Assembly (NCBI GenBank): GCA_022315425.1
Contig: JAIUPT010000035.1
Location: 868,001-932,000, forward strand
DNA: 64,000 bases
Direction of reading: 5' to 3'
Origin: Pseudevernia furfuracea
Taxonomy: Eukaryota; Ascomycota; Lecanoromycetes; Lecanorales; Parmeliaceae
The position numbers and the translations under genes are program-made. The notes beneath the pieces were generated by a model. That model searched no databases. It was not told the DNA's origin and saw only the letters and a list, made by a program, of their open reading frames with translations. Position 1 is the stretch's first letter. Every line of letters begins with the position of its first letter. Positions 10,490-22,237 of this stretch are shown piece after piece.

Positions 10490-12374
10490 CTTGTAGGTTT
10501 GGGGGGAATGAGTCAATGCCTGAAATGGTGAAATGGTGAAATCAGGCAGAATGATTTGCAATTGGTCAATGAGTCAGTCAGGGCGGCTTTTGAGAAAGTA
10601 TTCCGAGACGGGGTAAGTTAGGTTGTTTGGTAAACTGGATTTGGGAGAGAAGGTGTGAGGAAGATTGTTTGTTATTAGTTTGGTTGTCTTTGTCTGAGAT
10701 GGGCATAATGACTGAGTGGATCTGGGGCTGTCTTTATGCTTCTTCAATCGGTCTGGTTTGTGTATGAATCGGCGTGGTAATCTCTAAGCTCCGACGGTCA
10801 TTGCGGGTTACTTTCGGACTTTGTTCCTTCCAAGTTCCAATACCGCTAATAACGGCCTCGGATTTCTAAGAAAGCAGCAGCTAAATTCCGTGCTCCATGC
10901 TTCGTCAGCTTTTAATCGGAAAAATAACCAATCATATCTTCCTTTCGCCCTTCGGACCACGTTGTGTGATCGTGCATATTCCAAAGCAGGGCTGAGTCAC
11001 TCAACTTTCAAACGCAATCAGAGTAGTCTTTCTTTACTTTCTTTACTTTCTCTACTCTAGTCTTCTACCGACCTTACCTGCATAGCTCACCGCCCGAACT
11101 GCGCTTTTAGGCGGTCATATTATTCGCACAGTTGGACAAACAGATGTAGAGTGGGTACCAGCAATGATTACTACTACTAGTACTTTACCTTTCGGACTTT
11201 ACACCTGCCTTTCCACCACTACTCCCAGGCAGCAAGCTTAACAAATTCGCTTTGCTTATTGTCGCGGATTACGGCTTGGCAATGTTTTTATCCTGGGGGA
11301 TTTGAAATCATTCTTGTCTCAGGATATATCTATGACTCCTCTCGCTCCTGTACCTAATCTCACTGTTGACATAAGTCAAATTGCACCATCCTCAGCATTA
11401 TTATTAGTAATGTATCAATCGTCCAATGTTGCCAATATTAATATTGAATGGGATGTAAAGGTGTCTTCCAAGAATGTTGATGAAACGCCTTACTACAGAG
11501 CCTGTCCAACTACAACTACGGATACGAATACTTTTTCACAACCGAAGTATGTAGAGTTTCAGGTGCCAAGGCTTGCGTAATAATCTGGGGAGTCAGGGAC
11601 TGGGGTTCGTCGGCGAGCTGCGAGTCCGGGACCCCGGCCAGGCCGAAGCTACCTTACAATCTTTGGGCCGCCCTGCCCTATGTAATTGTCGATATCAATA
11701 TGTATGATAAGACATGGTTTTGATGATTTCATGGTTTTGGTGGTTATGATTATGATCATGATCATGATCATGATCTTGCAATCTTTGTCATTTGAAGAGT
11801 CGTTGACCGCTTTTACTCGATCCGCTGTTCTGGAGCCTACTCTACACCGGTGAAATTCTGCTTACACATCTCAACTCGCCAAACAAGGGGAAAAATGACT
11901 GGCGCCAATCCTCCTCTGCAACCGGTTGCTTTTAAATCAGTCACCGTCCCCTCGGTGCCCTCGACATCCCCCACATTTTGGGCAAGTTTCGAATTTGGCT
12001 TTACAAGTATGCATCACAGGTCCAGTGAGAGCTTCGGCCTCTCCAGCTTACAATTCAACAAGTACAGTCAGCTCCACGTGTCTATGGCTTCCCGTAGCCT
12101 CGGCATTGCGGCTGCTCAGCCCTTCATATGCAAGACTTGCCTTTGAAAGGCAGTCCCACTCGGAACCGGTCTAACATCCTACCCTTCCTGCTTGTTTTTG
12201 ATTCATAGGTACATACCTTTGGTTGGAGCCTTTGGCCGGCAAGGCGTCTCATGCTCCGCTGCCTCTCTCGCTTCAGTCATGCAAGTTTATGTGAGCAAAA
12301 CCCGTGTCCAAGTCAGGGCTTTCCTGCAAGACATTTAATTGCTTCGCATGTCTCAATTGCAGCTACGCATTAGT
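10490..12374. other. Gene-poor region with a palindromic ATGATC array
   Basis: Nearly 1.9 kb without a supportable gene. A 92-codon plus-strand frame (11302-11580) shows no known domain. A GC-rich island near 11590-11690 differs in composition from the surrounding DNA. An ATGATC-type array occurs at about 11747-11775. A decayed mobile element is possible but I see no terminal repeats. Confidence 0.5.
11747..11775. repeat. Self-complementary ATGATC tandem repeat
   Basis: About four copies of the six-base unit atgatc in tandem. Each unit overlaps the palindrome TGATCA, so the whole run is self-complementary and could form a hairpin or cruciform. Confidence 0.8.
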
Positions 12375-12560
12375 CTAATCCCCGGAGCCCGCCGACAGAA
12401 CGGTCACAATCTGCCCCGTTGAATCAGTTGCAGTCACTTTCGTCAGCATGTGCATAGAATTTGTGTCGGCAAAGTTGTTCCATTGCACTGCATATGTCTG
12501 CGTGAAACATACGCCCCCTGCCTTATTTGCCAGAGTGGCGGTCAAGAGGTCCTCTTCCAT
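12375..12560 (-). pseudogene. Short open frame, possible C-terminal gene fragment
   Basis: A 61-codon frame reading GGVCFTQTYAVQWNN and ending TVLSAGSGD has protein-like composition, with alternating polar and hydrophobic strands as in a secreted beta-rich domain. An in-frame TGA lies just upstream of its ATG and I could not find a convincing upstream exon. It may be the broken 3' end of a gene, or chance. I do not recognise the family. Confidence 0.25.
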
Positions 12561-13092
12561 TTGCGTTGTATTTCAAGCCACGGATGAGAGAGGACATGTT
12601 GTTTGGGCGGATTGACCCTTTCATGCCCTCAAGCTTTCTCCCAAAGAAGTTTCAGTGGAGGAAACAATCGGCTTTGAAGCAAGAGACGGACGCTTTGCTT
12701 AGAAATCTAGCCCTTCGATGGTCTCAGATGTTATTGCGTCTAGTTTGTACTGAAGGTTCTGAGATTTCTTGAAAGTTTGGGGTATGTGGCGGTGCATGGG
12801 AGCATGACTTCGCAGGCTCCAAGACCGGAAGCCTACGTGTTTGTGCGATTCCGTATTGGAACGCTGTGAAAGATTCTGGAAAGTCATCCAAGCCCAACGC
12901 ACAATTGGGAGGTTTGGCGCAGCGTTCAATCAGTAAATCAAAGAAGCCCATCGACTTCCCTATCGGTGTTCCACCATGGCTAGAATACAAAAACTCCTCG
13001 ACAAGAGCCAGAGCCAACAGAGCAGGTTTTTGCCCGCCAAAAAGTCGTGGCTGCTCGGTTGGCTTTTTTTCAAACCCTCGTACTTCCCCTAT
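12561..13092. other. Intergenic region downstream of NDUFAF7
   Basis: About 530 bp without a supported gene. Open frames on both strands are 60-100 codons long, mutually overlapping and without recognisable features. It probably contains the NDUFAF7 3' UTR near 13092. Confidence 0.5.
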
Positions 13093-14773
13093 TCACTCTA
13101 CACCTCCACCAAATCCAACAGGCCTCCTCCCATCCCTTTCCGGCACTATCGCCAAGACTTTGTAGATCTTTCCCATAGCGCCACCGCCTCTTTCCACCAG
13201 TCGCTGGATAGCTCCTCTGACCCTTTTCTTTCCTTCCTCGTCTTTCCCTAGGCCCTTGCAAATGATCTCCGCCCTCTCTCGAACCCCCATATTCTGTAGC
13301 CATCCTCCCTGTTCCACAGGCCCATGCACCTCGACCCCCGGACTAGCTGCTAGTGCCGCCTCGGCTAATGCCATGAAATCGACATCAACAGAGATGTCGA
13401 CAAGGCCGGGATCGGTGAGAGGAGAGACAGGCTGGTGTGACCGAATACCGCGCAGTGTACTAGTAGGAATCGTGTCTGCGGGGCCGTAATCGAGAATTAA
13501 GGCTGCGCCGGAGGGACGAGTCTTGACCACTGTGTTGGATGTGGAGTCGGAGCTAGGCTTGGGAGAAGAGCCACCGATACGGCGAGCAAAATCTGCAGCA
13601 TAAGAACGGGATTCCGGTGATATTTCAATGACGGAACCAGGGGTCGGCAGAAGCGCTTTGTAGCGCTGGGAAAGGGCGGGAAACAGGAGTGATGGTGGAG
13701 TCGAGGCTTTCGCAAGGGAGAGCTGAAAGTCGGGTTGAGATCTGGGAGTAGAAGGCGAAGTGATAGTGGTTATGTTCGATGCAGGTGGCCTGGCCGTGAC
13801 AACCAATTCTCGCCATTGGGGCGTCCTGGACTGGGAAGTTGGTTTGGTAAGGGGAAGGGGCCCCGTGGGAGTTGTGATAATCTGGGACGATTCGTTCGAA
13901 TTCGGAGCGACTGATTGGAAGGCGTGGATTGGAAGCGCGTCAAAGAATTCATGGGCGAAGATGAAGGGTGTCTTGCTTGGATCTAAGGTAGGTCAGTCAA
14001 GCCTGGACTTTTTCTTTGCGGGCTGATAAAACCAAATCTACCATTTGGTACAAATCGAATGTCTTCACACCAGGTCACCGGGACCCTTGAGTACTTGCTC
14101 GTACTTCGGAACCCGATATCAATCTCCTCGAGGGGTGCATCTCCGCAGAGCAATTGCTTTTGGGTGTCACGCAATACTGGACTGGCCTCCACAAGATAGA
14201 TCGATTCGATGCTAGATGCCAGCGGTTTGAAATTGCTAAGAGTCTGCTCTGCGGTTAGGCTGGTACCTCGTAGTCTCTGGTTCGAGCATCATACCATACC
14301 CGTAGCATATCGTCCATAAGTGTTCCTCTTCCCGGTCCAACTTCGATGACCTCCACGCCATCACTGACCCTGCCTTGGGCCATCCATTCTGCTACGAGCC
14401 ATATGCCCAGTAGTTCGCCAAAGATTTGAGAGATCTCTGGTGAGGTAATGAAGTCTCCTTTCTGTCCGAATTGATCTTTGCCCTGCGTTTGTGAAGTGTA
14501 GTAGCCACCATCAGCGGATGTGAGGCATTGGCGCATATAAGCTGCTATAGAAATTGGACCTGTAGTCTAAATTCATGATCAGAGTATGTGCGTGAGCGAA
14601 TCTTGAATTGAGCTTACAGCAATAGCTTCAGCGATGGTTTTGGCCAGAGGCGTCGACCATTGCCGAGCCGACGATGAGGTCCATCGTATTCCCTTGAATA
14701 ATTTTAACCCTGAACGGCCTCTCGCCAGTGGTCTCGAGCTCGCAATGAATTTTGTACCAGCTCTAATGATCAT
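13093..14773 (-). CDS. NDUFAF7: Mitochondrial protein arginine methyltransferase NDUFAF7 (MidA family)
   Basis: Four exons: 14773-14618, 14566-14300, 14243-14042 and 13982-13093, coding about 504 residues; all junction phases agree. The 30-residue N-terminus is Arg/Lys/Ser-rich without acids, as expected of a mitochondrial presequence. The second exon carries the conserved block GGYYTSQTQGKDQFGQKGDF and then TSPEISQIFGELLG and the SAM-binding loop EVGPGRGTLMDDMLR. Later blocks are IYLVEASPVLR, VPNDPSKTPFIFAHEFFDALP and LILDYGP. Family knowledge: NDUFAF7 dimethylates an arginine of complex I subunit NDUFS2, an early assembly step. A Ser/Thr/Pro-rich insert (about residues 255-330) is longer than in animals. 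The start codon lies 118 bp from that of the divergent kinase gene. Confidence 0.9.
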
Positions 14774-14891
14774 GTCCAGAATATGTTGATCGAGGAGTTG
14801 CCCGGGATTGGAAGTATGAAAGTAGTGGCACTCACTCCCTTAAGATTTCTTCTCCGCCAACCGTCGATGACGCGCTACTTTTGTTTAGATC
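14774..14891. promoter_or_regulatory. Compact bidirectional promoter between NDUFAF7 and CDK11-type kinase
   Basis: The two start codons face away from each other and are separated by only 118 bp, so both 5' leaders and promoters must fit in this gap or overlap the coding ends. No TATA box is obvious. Confidence 0.65.
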
Positions 14892-16401
14892 ATGACGAGC
14901 CAAGGCAAGTCGCGATGGGCCGATGATGAAGAAGACGCAGCATTGGAAGCTCAGCGGAAGCATGAGAAAGATTTGAAGAAAAAGGCAAAAGCAGAGAAAC
15001 AGCGGAAGCTTGAAGAGGAAGAATATCTACGAAGACAAAAAGCAGAGGACGCTACTAAGGATACTGCCCACGACCATGAAGCTATCAATGGAGATTATGA
15101 ACGGCCGTCCAAGAGAAGAAGACTTTCCCCTGAGCCTGATACGTCTTCGAGAGAGCTGCCACCAGCGAAGCTCTTGCGCTTCCCTGCGCCAGAATGGGGC
15201 CCTTGCAGGCATGTCGACAATTTTGAGAAGCTGAATCATATCGAAGAGGGCTCCTATGGTTGGGTATCGCGGGCCAAAGAGACAGCTACTGGGGAGATTG
15301 TTGCTTTGAAAAAGCTCAAAATGGATAATGCCAATGACGGCTTTCCGGTCACCGGTCTACGGGAGATACAGACACTGATGGCATCAAGGCATACAAACAT
15401 CGTTGCCTTACGGGAGGTCGTTATGGGGGACACATTGGACGAGTAAGTGGCTACGTCAAAGCATCGTTTTTGTCTCCGAAAGCTGATCTTCAAGACCAGT
15501 GTTTTCCTGGTTATGGACTTCCTGGAGCACGACCTCAAGACTCTGCAAGAAGACATGCTTGATGCGTTCTCACCATCGGAGATCAAGACGCTACTCCTGC
15601 AACTCACTTCGGCCGTTGACTACCTGCACAGCAATTGGATCTTACATCGGGACTTGAAGACCTCGAACCTACTCATGAACAATAGGGGTCAGATGAAGGT
15701 TGCAGATTTTGGCATGGCTAGATTTTATGGTGATCCACCACCAAAGCTCACGCAGCTCGTAGTGACGTTGTGGTACCGCGCTCCAGAGCTACTTCTAGGC
15801 GCAGAGAAATATGGAGCAGATATCGATTTATGGAGCGTTGGTTGCATATTCGGCGAGCTTTTGACGAAGAATCCTTTGCTGCAAGGGAAGAACGAAATTG
15901 ATCAGCTCTCGAAGGTGGGCTTCATCCGAGATATTGGCCTCTCCGTGCTAAACCGGTCTCCAGATCTTCGAACTCTGCGGCATTCCCACCGAAGCCACCT
16001 GGCCTGGTTTCAAACGTCTGCCCAACGCCCGCTCCCTCCGTCTCCCGACCACCTCCCAAACGACTGGAAACGTTCTTCGAGCCAAGTTTCCCCTCTTGAC
16101 TACCGCCGGGACTGCCCTGCTCACGTCCCTCCTCAGCCTAAACCCTTCACAACGACCCACGGCAAGCGAAGTACTCGCTCATCCCTATTTTAGAGAAGAT
16201 CCAAAGCCCAAGAGTACAGCGATGTTTCCCACATTTCCCTCAAAGGCGGGCCAAGAGAAGAGGAGGAGACTAGCCAGCCCAAGTGCGCCGAAGAGAGGGA
16301 ATGCGCCAAGGATTGCAGGAGAAGCGGCGGACTATAGTGATATCTTTGCGAACAGAGACACGGAAGAGGTTGGCGGTGGATTTGCGTTGAAGCTGATATA
16401 G
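14892..16401 (+). CDS. CDK11: Cyclin-dependent kinase, CDK11/PITSLRE type
   Basis: Exons 14892-15442, 15500-15914 and 15964-16401 encode about 467 residues with matching phases; the introns are 57 and 49 nt. Residues 1-85 form a Lys/Glu/Arg-rich coiled region with a SKRRRLS nuclear-localisation-like patch. The kinase domain has the glycine loop IEEGSYGWV, the catalytic lysine in VALKKLKM, the cyclin-contact helix PVTGLRE (a variant of PITSLRE), HRDLKTSNLL, the DFG motif, a TLWYRAPELLLG activation segment and DLWSVGC. Family knowledge: CDK11 (Ppk23 in fission yeast) acts with L-type cyclin in transcription and splicing. CDK10 is the closest alternative. The short C-terminal tail is basic and Pro/Ser-rich. 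Confidence 0.88.
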
Positions 16402-16766
16402 ACCTGGGGGGCAAATCGTACTCTACATGTAGGCAACAACATTCACGTCTTCCCTCAAATTGGCCATCTATAGGCAGGTCGCCTGCATCTTCGTCGAGGC
16501 ATAAGGGCAAAAGGCCAAATTTTGTTCTATTCATAGTTTACCTGGATCAGGAGCAAGCTATGACTTTGGATACAACCCCTTAAAGTCTGGCAGACTGTAC
16601 AAATCGTACGGACGGTCCAAGTTGCATCCAAACGCCAACGGTAGATCGAATATAGCAAACCGCAATGAAAAGGGATCCATCACCTTCGTAGAATGGGTAT
16701 ATCGAAATGCACACTTTTGCTCCTTCTAGAAACACCTTTGAACCTAAACTCCATCCTCGTGCCTAC

Positions 16767-19265
16767 TTAAAACGCCCCCATAGTCTTCAAGGCGCCACAA
16801 AGTCGTTTATAATCATTCAACAGCTCGGCCACCTCACCAATCTTTAGGTCTTCCGCACCAACGACCATGTATCGTTCGATAGGTGGTACAATTTTGATAG
16901 ACGAGCTTTGAATATCTGTCACATCTTTCACAATAGTAGGAGCCTGCTGGAGCTCTTGGCTCGGTTTCCCAGCGGTAGTGAGTGTTGGTGTGGGTGTACC
17001 AGAGGAGGTGCTCCGACCAAATCCTCGCATGACACTCATACCCCCAAACCCCTTAAGAGGGTTCAGCGTATTACCGAGACTACGCATCGACTCAACCGCC
17101 ACATTGCTAGCGTGCACCGGCTCGTTTGACGCAGCCGGAGCAGAAGTAGGTGACCCAGCTTTACTCAACGAGTTGTTGTTCTCGACCGCAAAAGCTACTC
17201 TTCTCCCACTGCCTGAGCTTTGAGCACTATCGGAGCTCCTGTCACGAGACTGCTTGACGCCGACGATTGCGTTGAGTAAGCTGTCAGCTGATCTGTTATT
17301 GTTTCCGGCTTGCTCTTCGGTTTGAGTAGCTAGGAGGCTGGCTGAAGGAAGGCTAATCTCCTCATCGTCGTCCTCTTCTTTGGGCGGTTCAACAAGCCTC
17401 CGAGCTTCATCGAGGGTCCTGGGAACGATGATGGTGCCATCTGCGTCGACACCATCGCCCACCACTTTGTGTTCTTTGAGACGGCCGAATAGGACTACAC
17501 CATTTCGGAGTCAGCATTTCTCTTTTGAGAGAGACTCTTCAGTCTGAACACATGCTTGAGGAGCAGGGACTAGTGGCTTGCTCCTAAGACATATCTTTAC
17601 TCGAATAACGCTATGAAAAGGGAAGAAACGACTCAGAAAGGGTTCTTACGCTTGAAGCTATTGTCGAGGGTATTACCAATCGTCTTAAACCCTTGATCAG
17701 CAGTTATACGTACAACATCACTCGCGGCTCCAAGTGCGCTAGTTGGCGGCTGGAACAAATTACTCAACTTCCGTTGATGAGACGGCGTTGTAGCTTGCGC
17801 AGGCTTGGCAATGCTCGGCGGTTCCAAGGGGTGGGCAGAAGTTGGCGGGTCTGATATTGCGGATGTCGCGGCAGGAGTCGAAGGCATCGGAGGCGTGGTT
17901 GATGTGCGAGAGATCCACTGAGGCCGAGACTCCCTGTGAGGCGTCGTTGGTCGGCTTTCTGATTTCAGAGGCCCTGATAGTGGTTCATTAGAACGTAGAC
18001 TCGCAAGATCAACTGTCTCAAGAAATGTGATTGCTGCTTCTAGATTCACTAAACAGTAGGCTGCTTCCCCGTCGACTTTGCTAGCTGCTCGGAATCTCTG
18101 TACGAAATGTAGGTTGCTGATGACATTGATCCCTTCTGGTGGAGTTGTAATGAGAGTGTAGATAAGTGTTGGCAGAATTTCGTCAGCTGAAGAGGAGGAC
18201 TGATGTAACGCTGTGAGTAGATCAACGATATTTTTGTGTGCAGCAGCCAGCTGCTGCAACTTGCCCAGAGGATACTTTGCGTCATTCATCCTTAGTAGAC
18301 CATCTCTAGCCTTCGAGATCCAGTCCTCAATCTGAATATCGTCTGACTCTAACGGTTGCTGCTCAAAGTTGATTCCTAAGTCTTGAAATCCTATGCCGAC
18401 CAGTGCTAATGCTGCCGTTCTTGATCGAAGCTTCTCATCTCTGACCTCATCCAAGGTTGTTCGGTGGCGCCATATGCGATTGTAAACACGTTGACAAACT
18501 ATCCTCTCGACAGCTTCTTCCAACGCTGTGCCTTTCCGATCTAAATAGCGCCTTGCTTTCCTACGATCCGAAATCTCTTGTGGTGTAAGCATCTGTTGTT
18601 CACGAGCTGCACCACTCAGTGAGCCCAACGTGTCTTCAGAGGACGACGCTCGGAGCTTTTTGCCATCCTTGGCCACGCTAAATGTTTTGGAAGATATTGA
18701 TGGATTGAGAGAAGCTCCGCGAGACTGCATAGTTGACAGGGCACTGATATGTATGGCAATGTGGGATTCCGCTTTTGCGTAGAAGTCTTGGAAAATTTCG
18801 GACAACTTTTCAATTGACGGCGGTGTATTATGTACCTTCGCACTTAGGGATTCGATGAATCTAGCATAGAAAAGATTAGTATGCAAAGCAAACTACCCCA
18901 ACCGGATTTGATATCCGTTACCTATCTATCAAGCTAACAAGCTCGATGGGAAGCTCATCAAAGCCTTCAGAAACATCTTGTGGAGATTCTGTCTCACTGA
19001 CATCTCTTACAGTCCCCTCTGCACCGCTTATCAGGCTACTTTTCTCGAAAATATCCTCCTGCTTTTCCCTACTATTCTCGTCCAACAACGAGGTGGGCAT
19101 CTCCGAGCCGAAGTTGCCGGCAACAGAAACAGTCTGCAGGGTGCTCGCCCGGCTTCGAGCAAGAGGACTGGAGGGTGAAGAGACGAGGCGGGAGTAGGAA
19201 TTTGACATGTGAGGAGTCTGCGGCCGGCTTGAACCGTTGGCCCCTCTCATCGGAGCGTAGGACAT
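16767..19265 (-). CDS. VPS9-domain protein, Rab5-type guanine nucleotide exchange factor
   Basis: Three exons: 19265-18922, 18860-17650 and 17494-16767, about 760 residues. An open frame continues upstream of the chosen ATG, so a further 5' exon is possible. The central part contains a helical bundle (RRYLDRKGTALEEAVERIVC, then YNRIWRH) followed by the VPS9 core: SADEILPTLIYTLI, GINVISNLHFVQRF and EAAYCLVNLEAAITFLE. This is the arrangement of Rabex-5 and yeast Vps9, which activate Rab5/Vps21 at endosomes. The C-terminal third is Ser/Thr/Pro-rich, with a short conserved-looking block TIGNTLDNSFKLLFGRLKE spanning the second intron and a final helix ELLNDYKRLCGAL. The gene is divergent from ATG15, about 500 bp away. 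Confidence 0.85.
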
Positions 19266-19765
19266 CGAAGTCAAGGTGTCTAGGAGAGAGTCAGCAGGAA
19301 AATCATTATGCTTTTGAATTATACTCAGCAGCGGGCGACATGTGGGCTATCATGAGACCTGCCTTAAGTAATTGGTATCGTTTAGGTGATAAAACAATAG
19401 AGCGTTCTCCCAAACGACATCGATCACAAGGGACTATCAGGATTCAGTCCTTCATATTCGAATCTTACATCGTACAACCACCCAAGAATAATCAGCAGGT
19501 TCACAAAATCCTCACTAATAGGTATCGTGTTCCGTAATGGAAGAGAGGGACTGGTGAGACTGTGAGTTGAATCTCGCGCTCGGTCGATGCCTCAAAAGAA
19601 TCAATCTCCAGTGCATTGCGCAAGAGAAGCCGGCGTCGGCGGTATTATTGACCGCGCCACTATGCCCGCATCTGATCATCATAAACATGACCATCGCGAT
19701 TGTTGCCTAATAAGTCTCTTCTAGGAGACTCACAGCTCTTGCTCATCTGTTAGAATATACAAAGC
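19266..19765. promoter_or_regulatory. Divergent intergenic region between VPS9-domain gene and ATG15
   Basis: Exactly 500 bp separate the two start codons. It should carry both promoters and possibly a 5' non-coding exon of the VPS9 gene. I recognise no specific binding sites. Confidence 0.5.
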
Positions 19766-21660
19766 ATGGAGATACGATGGTTCACCACGGATAACTGTCA
19801 TTCAGTCCGCCGAGTAATTGTGAAGCTTTTATTCTCATGGCTAGCCGCCTCCTCAACTATCCCAGCAACAGCAGCGTCCTGGGCGGACGGCTGGCTCAAT
19901 GGGGCAAACCAGTTCCCTATTGTATCGTTGTCTCCGGCGAATGCTCATGACCCTCATGCGTCTCTGAATCCTTCCAACGGAGAACAAGACTTCATGCTGA
20001 GGCATATGTTCGTTCATGGCTTATATGAAAATCAGCATGTGCACCAGCGGTTGGATATCAAGCCTGGGGATGTTGTCTGGGCTATGGGTGATGGGACTGG
20101 CGAAAAGTCTCGGCTAGAGACGTTACATGCGAGATCTACACAAACCACCATACAGAGACTCTCGGATCGCAAAGTTCCAACAATACAGTCGTTGTACCAG
20201 GACGCAAGACTTACGGGATCATCTCCCACGCTCGATGCGTCTGCATGGACTATGGATAAGGTTTATGGTCCCAACACCACGGATAAAGCAACAGTGGTGA
20301 GCCTAGCGAAGATGTCATGGAACGCCTACAATATCGAGCCTGGGACTGGTGAATGGCAAGATGAGACTGGTAAATTTAACCGTACGCAGGGCTTTGGTTG
20401 GGAAGGAGATAGTCTAAGGGGCCACATTTTTGCAAACAAGGACAATTCCACCATCGTAATAGCATTGAAAGGCACCTCTCCAGCGGTTTTTGATGGGGCC
20501 GAGACAACCACGAACGACAAAGCCAATGACAATCTCTTTTTCGGCTGTTGTTGCGGTCAGGGTGGTCAATATCTTTGGCATCCTGTCTGCGATTGTATGA
20601 CGGCGGCTTATACATGTAATCAAACGTGCCTTGTCAAGGCTCTGAGAGAGGAGAACCGGTACTACGCAGCCTCAATTGAACTCTATGGTAATGTCACAGA
20701 GCTGTACCCGACTTCGAATATATGGCTTGCAGGTCACTCGCTCGGAGGTTCAACAAGTGCTTTACTGGGTTTGACGTTTGGATTGCCAACTACAACCTTT
20801 GAGGCTCCAGGTGAAGCTCTTGCCGCAGCAAGACTAGGGCTTACGTCGCCACCAGGCGCTCATTCAAGTGCTCCCCAAACGAGGAAATTCACGGGAGCGG
20901 TTCATTTCGGCCATACTGCTGATCCTATTTTCATGGGCAGCTGCAATGCAGCGACTTCTGCATGTACTTTGGGGGGGTACTCGATGCAGACCGAATGTCA
21001 TACTGGCTGCGTCTCCCGTTACGACACCGTCGGGGAAAAGGGATGGCGTGTTGGGATTGGATATCACAAGATTCGCAGCGTAATCCACGACGTGCTTGAA
21101 GCATATGACGAGGTGCCGCCTTGTATCCCAGACGAGGAGTGTGTCGACTGCTTCAACTGGAAATACTTTAAAAGCAATGGGTCAGACAAGACCACGTCTT
21201 CGAGCAGCAGCTCGTCAACGGCAATTCCAACGCGAACTACAACCTGCCAAACACCTGGATGGTGGGGTATGTGATTGTTCTCTGCCGCTTTAGAGACGAG
21301 TAGCTAATGTTCTTAGGATGCCTCGACGAAACCACAACATCGAGTTCGACGAGTACCTCAAGCTCAACCTCAACAACGGAAAGTCCGACGACGTCCTGTG
21401 TAAAATATGGATGGTTCGGAGGGTGTCTTGAAACAACGACATTGTCACCAACCGCCACGCCAACGAAGGCTACACCTGCACTAACAACATCCTGTGTTGA
21501 ACACGGATGGTTTGGACGCTGTCGCGAGGCTACTACTATGCCTCTAATCGCCAAACCAAGGAGTATCACCCATGCGCGAGCTTCCACTATCACAACCACA
21601 AGGCCATTGACAGAAGTCCATCCCATTACACCAATGACGACGGCGAGAACATCGACCTGA
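19766..21660 (+). CDS. ATG15: Autophagic body / vacuolar phospholipase ATG15
   Basis: Two exons, 19766-21266 and 21317-21660 (50-nt intron, phase 1), giving about 614 residues. An N-terminal hydrophobic anchor (about 20-37) is followed by a class-3 lipase domain: TVVSLAKMSWNAYN, IVIALKGTSP, a Cys-rich insert (FFGCCCGQGG, CDCMTAAYTC) and the nucleophile elbow GHSLGG with Ser325. The HFGHTADPIFMG and GIGYHKIRSVIHDV blocks carry the likely catalytic Asp and His. Several NxT sequons fit passage through the secretory route. Family knowledge: ATG15 is delivered to the vacuole through multivesicular bodies and lyses autophagic bodies. The C-terminus has three Cys/aromatic motifs (CQTPGWWGC, CVKYGWFGGC, CVEHGWFGRC) spaced by Thr/Ser-rich linkers. 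Confidence 0.93.
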
Positions 21661-21774
21661 GCAAGCTGCAGAGGCTCAACCAGAACCAATCATCAGCTCG
21701 TTCTCACAACCACGAATTTTGCACGCTGCCTATCTCCACAGTCACAAAGAAATCACGTCGTTATTCTTCATGGC

Positions 21775-22050
21775 TTATCTTTTCATTTTCGCGTATGTTA
21801 CTGTCTGAAGCATAGCGTTTTCGGCGTAGTCGACGGCATCAGGAGTCTCTTTTGCACGGAGTGGAGGCATGGAGCGTGGCAGGGGCTTTACAGGGATTTG
21901 CATTGGCGCAGGCGTTGGAAGGCGGAGGATGCTATTTTGATACCGGACAAACGTTCTGAGATCTATATGATGTAGTGACAACAAACTTGTAAATGGCATC
22001 TTGTCCACTCTACCTTGACTTCCAAAGGCGAGCGACATCCCGAACAGCAT
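21775..22050 (-). CDS. Possible small two-exon gene, unknown
   Basis: An open frame reads through, or with an in-phase splice (exons 22050-22014 and 21962-21775) encodes 74 residues with a Pro-rich centre (LRLPTPAPMQIPVKPLP) and a C-terminal helix ending AKMKR. Donor GTAGAG and acceptor ATATAG are acceptable. I recognise no family, and it lies tail-to-tail with ATG15. It may be chance. Confidence 0.25.
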   Translation of the reverse strand: MLFGMSLAFGSQGRVDKMPFTSLLSLHHIDLRTFVRYQNSILRLPTPAPMQIPVKPLPRSMPPLRAKETPDAVDYAENAMLQTVTYAKMKR

Positions 22051-22237
22051 CCCGCATTCCGATCATGTATATTTATGATTCATCAATCAGGCATGAAAGG
22101 TTTTAGGACAAGGCCTCGATGTGTACTATGGATTCAATCATCAAGCGTTGATCTTTCTACCTCATCTTTCTAGCTATGCATGGTACACAAACGCACGTTT
22201 CCTCCTAATATCTGTCATGACCTTTTGATCAAGCGAT

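Noticed and set aside
14255..14299. In-frame extension of NDUFAF7 exon 2 past the CGG at 14300
   Set aside because: Reading through adds residues foreign to the family, whereas the donor GTATGG with acceptor at 14244 restores the MLRTLSNFKPLA order and has a CTAAC branch site.
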